Assembly: GCA_026995955.1 (NCBI GenBank)
Contig: JALWNJ010000135.1
Location: forward strand, 1 to 5,782
Length of the DNA: 5,782 nucleotides
Source of the DNA: Gammaproteobacteria bacterium
GTDB taxonomy: Bacteria > Pseudomonadota > Gammaproteobacteria > J044
Direction of reading: 5' to 3'
Position 1 is the stretch's first letter; each line of letters opens with the position of its first letter. The position numbers and the translations under genes are program-made. The notes beneath the pieces were generated by a model that saw only the letters and a list, made by a program, of their open reading frames with translations, did no database searches and was not told the origin of the DNA. Below, piece after piece: positions 4,653 through 5,782 of the stretch.

Positions 4653-5782
<1,130 letters not shown>

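Overview
The window is a GC-rich, compact piece of a proteobacterial chromosome, most likely from a gammaproteobacterium (my guess is the Chromatiales/Ectothiorhodospiraceae part of the tree). The main evidence is the gene neighbourhood pepP-ygfB (leftward), then a small coiled-coil gene, zapA and 6S RNA (rightward). This arrangement is conserved in Escherichia and Pseudomonas. The lineage is inferred from gene content and base composition only; no search was run.

Left part (1-1233, leftward): the N-terminal third of Xaa-Pro aminopeptidase pepP, which runs off the left edge, and upstream of it ygfB (UPF0149), probably in one operon. A 56-bp divergent intergenic region separates ygfB from a complete rightward polX. 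PolX is a family X DNA polymerase with a C-terminal PHP nuclease domain, and its nucleotidyltransferase and PHP metal-ligand motifs all look intact. Next, with its own good sigma70-type promoter, comes a TIGR02449-type small coiled-coil gene whose stop overlaps the start of zapA. The 6S RNA gene ssrS follows, with a TATAAT promoter, a recognisable 6S secondary structure and a strong intrinsic terminator.

Right part (3988-5782, leftward): a MazEF-type toxin-antitoxin pair that most resembles E. coli ChpS/ChpB. It has its own TTGACA-17-CATACT promoter, a 12-bp perfect palindrome beside the -35 and a leader hairpin. Upstream of it is the C-terminal 376 residues of a YheS-like ABC-F ATPase, which runs off the right edge.

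The main points of interest are regulatory. polX and the zapA-upstream gene both start at an ATG 6-7 nt after a TATGCT -10 box, so both mRNAs look leaderless. polX sits inside the usually direct ygfB/zapA divergent junction. A toxin-antitoxin module converges on the 6S RNA gene, where the 5-formyl-THF cyclo-ligase gene usually lies. I see no CRISPR array, tRNA, rRNA, insertion sequence or prophage gene, and no convincing novel multi-gene system. There is no stretch over about 300 bases without a feature.
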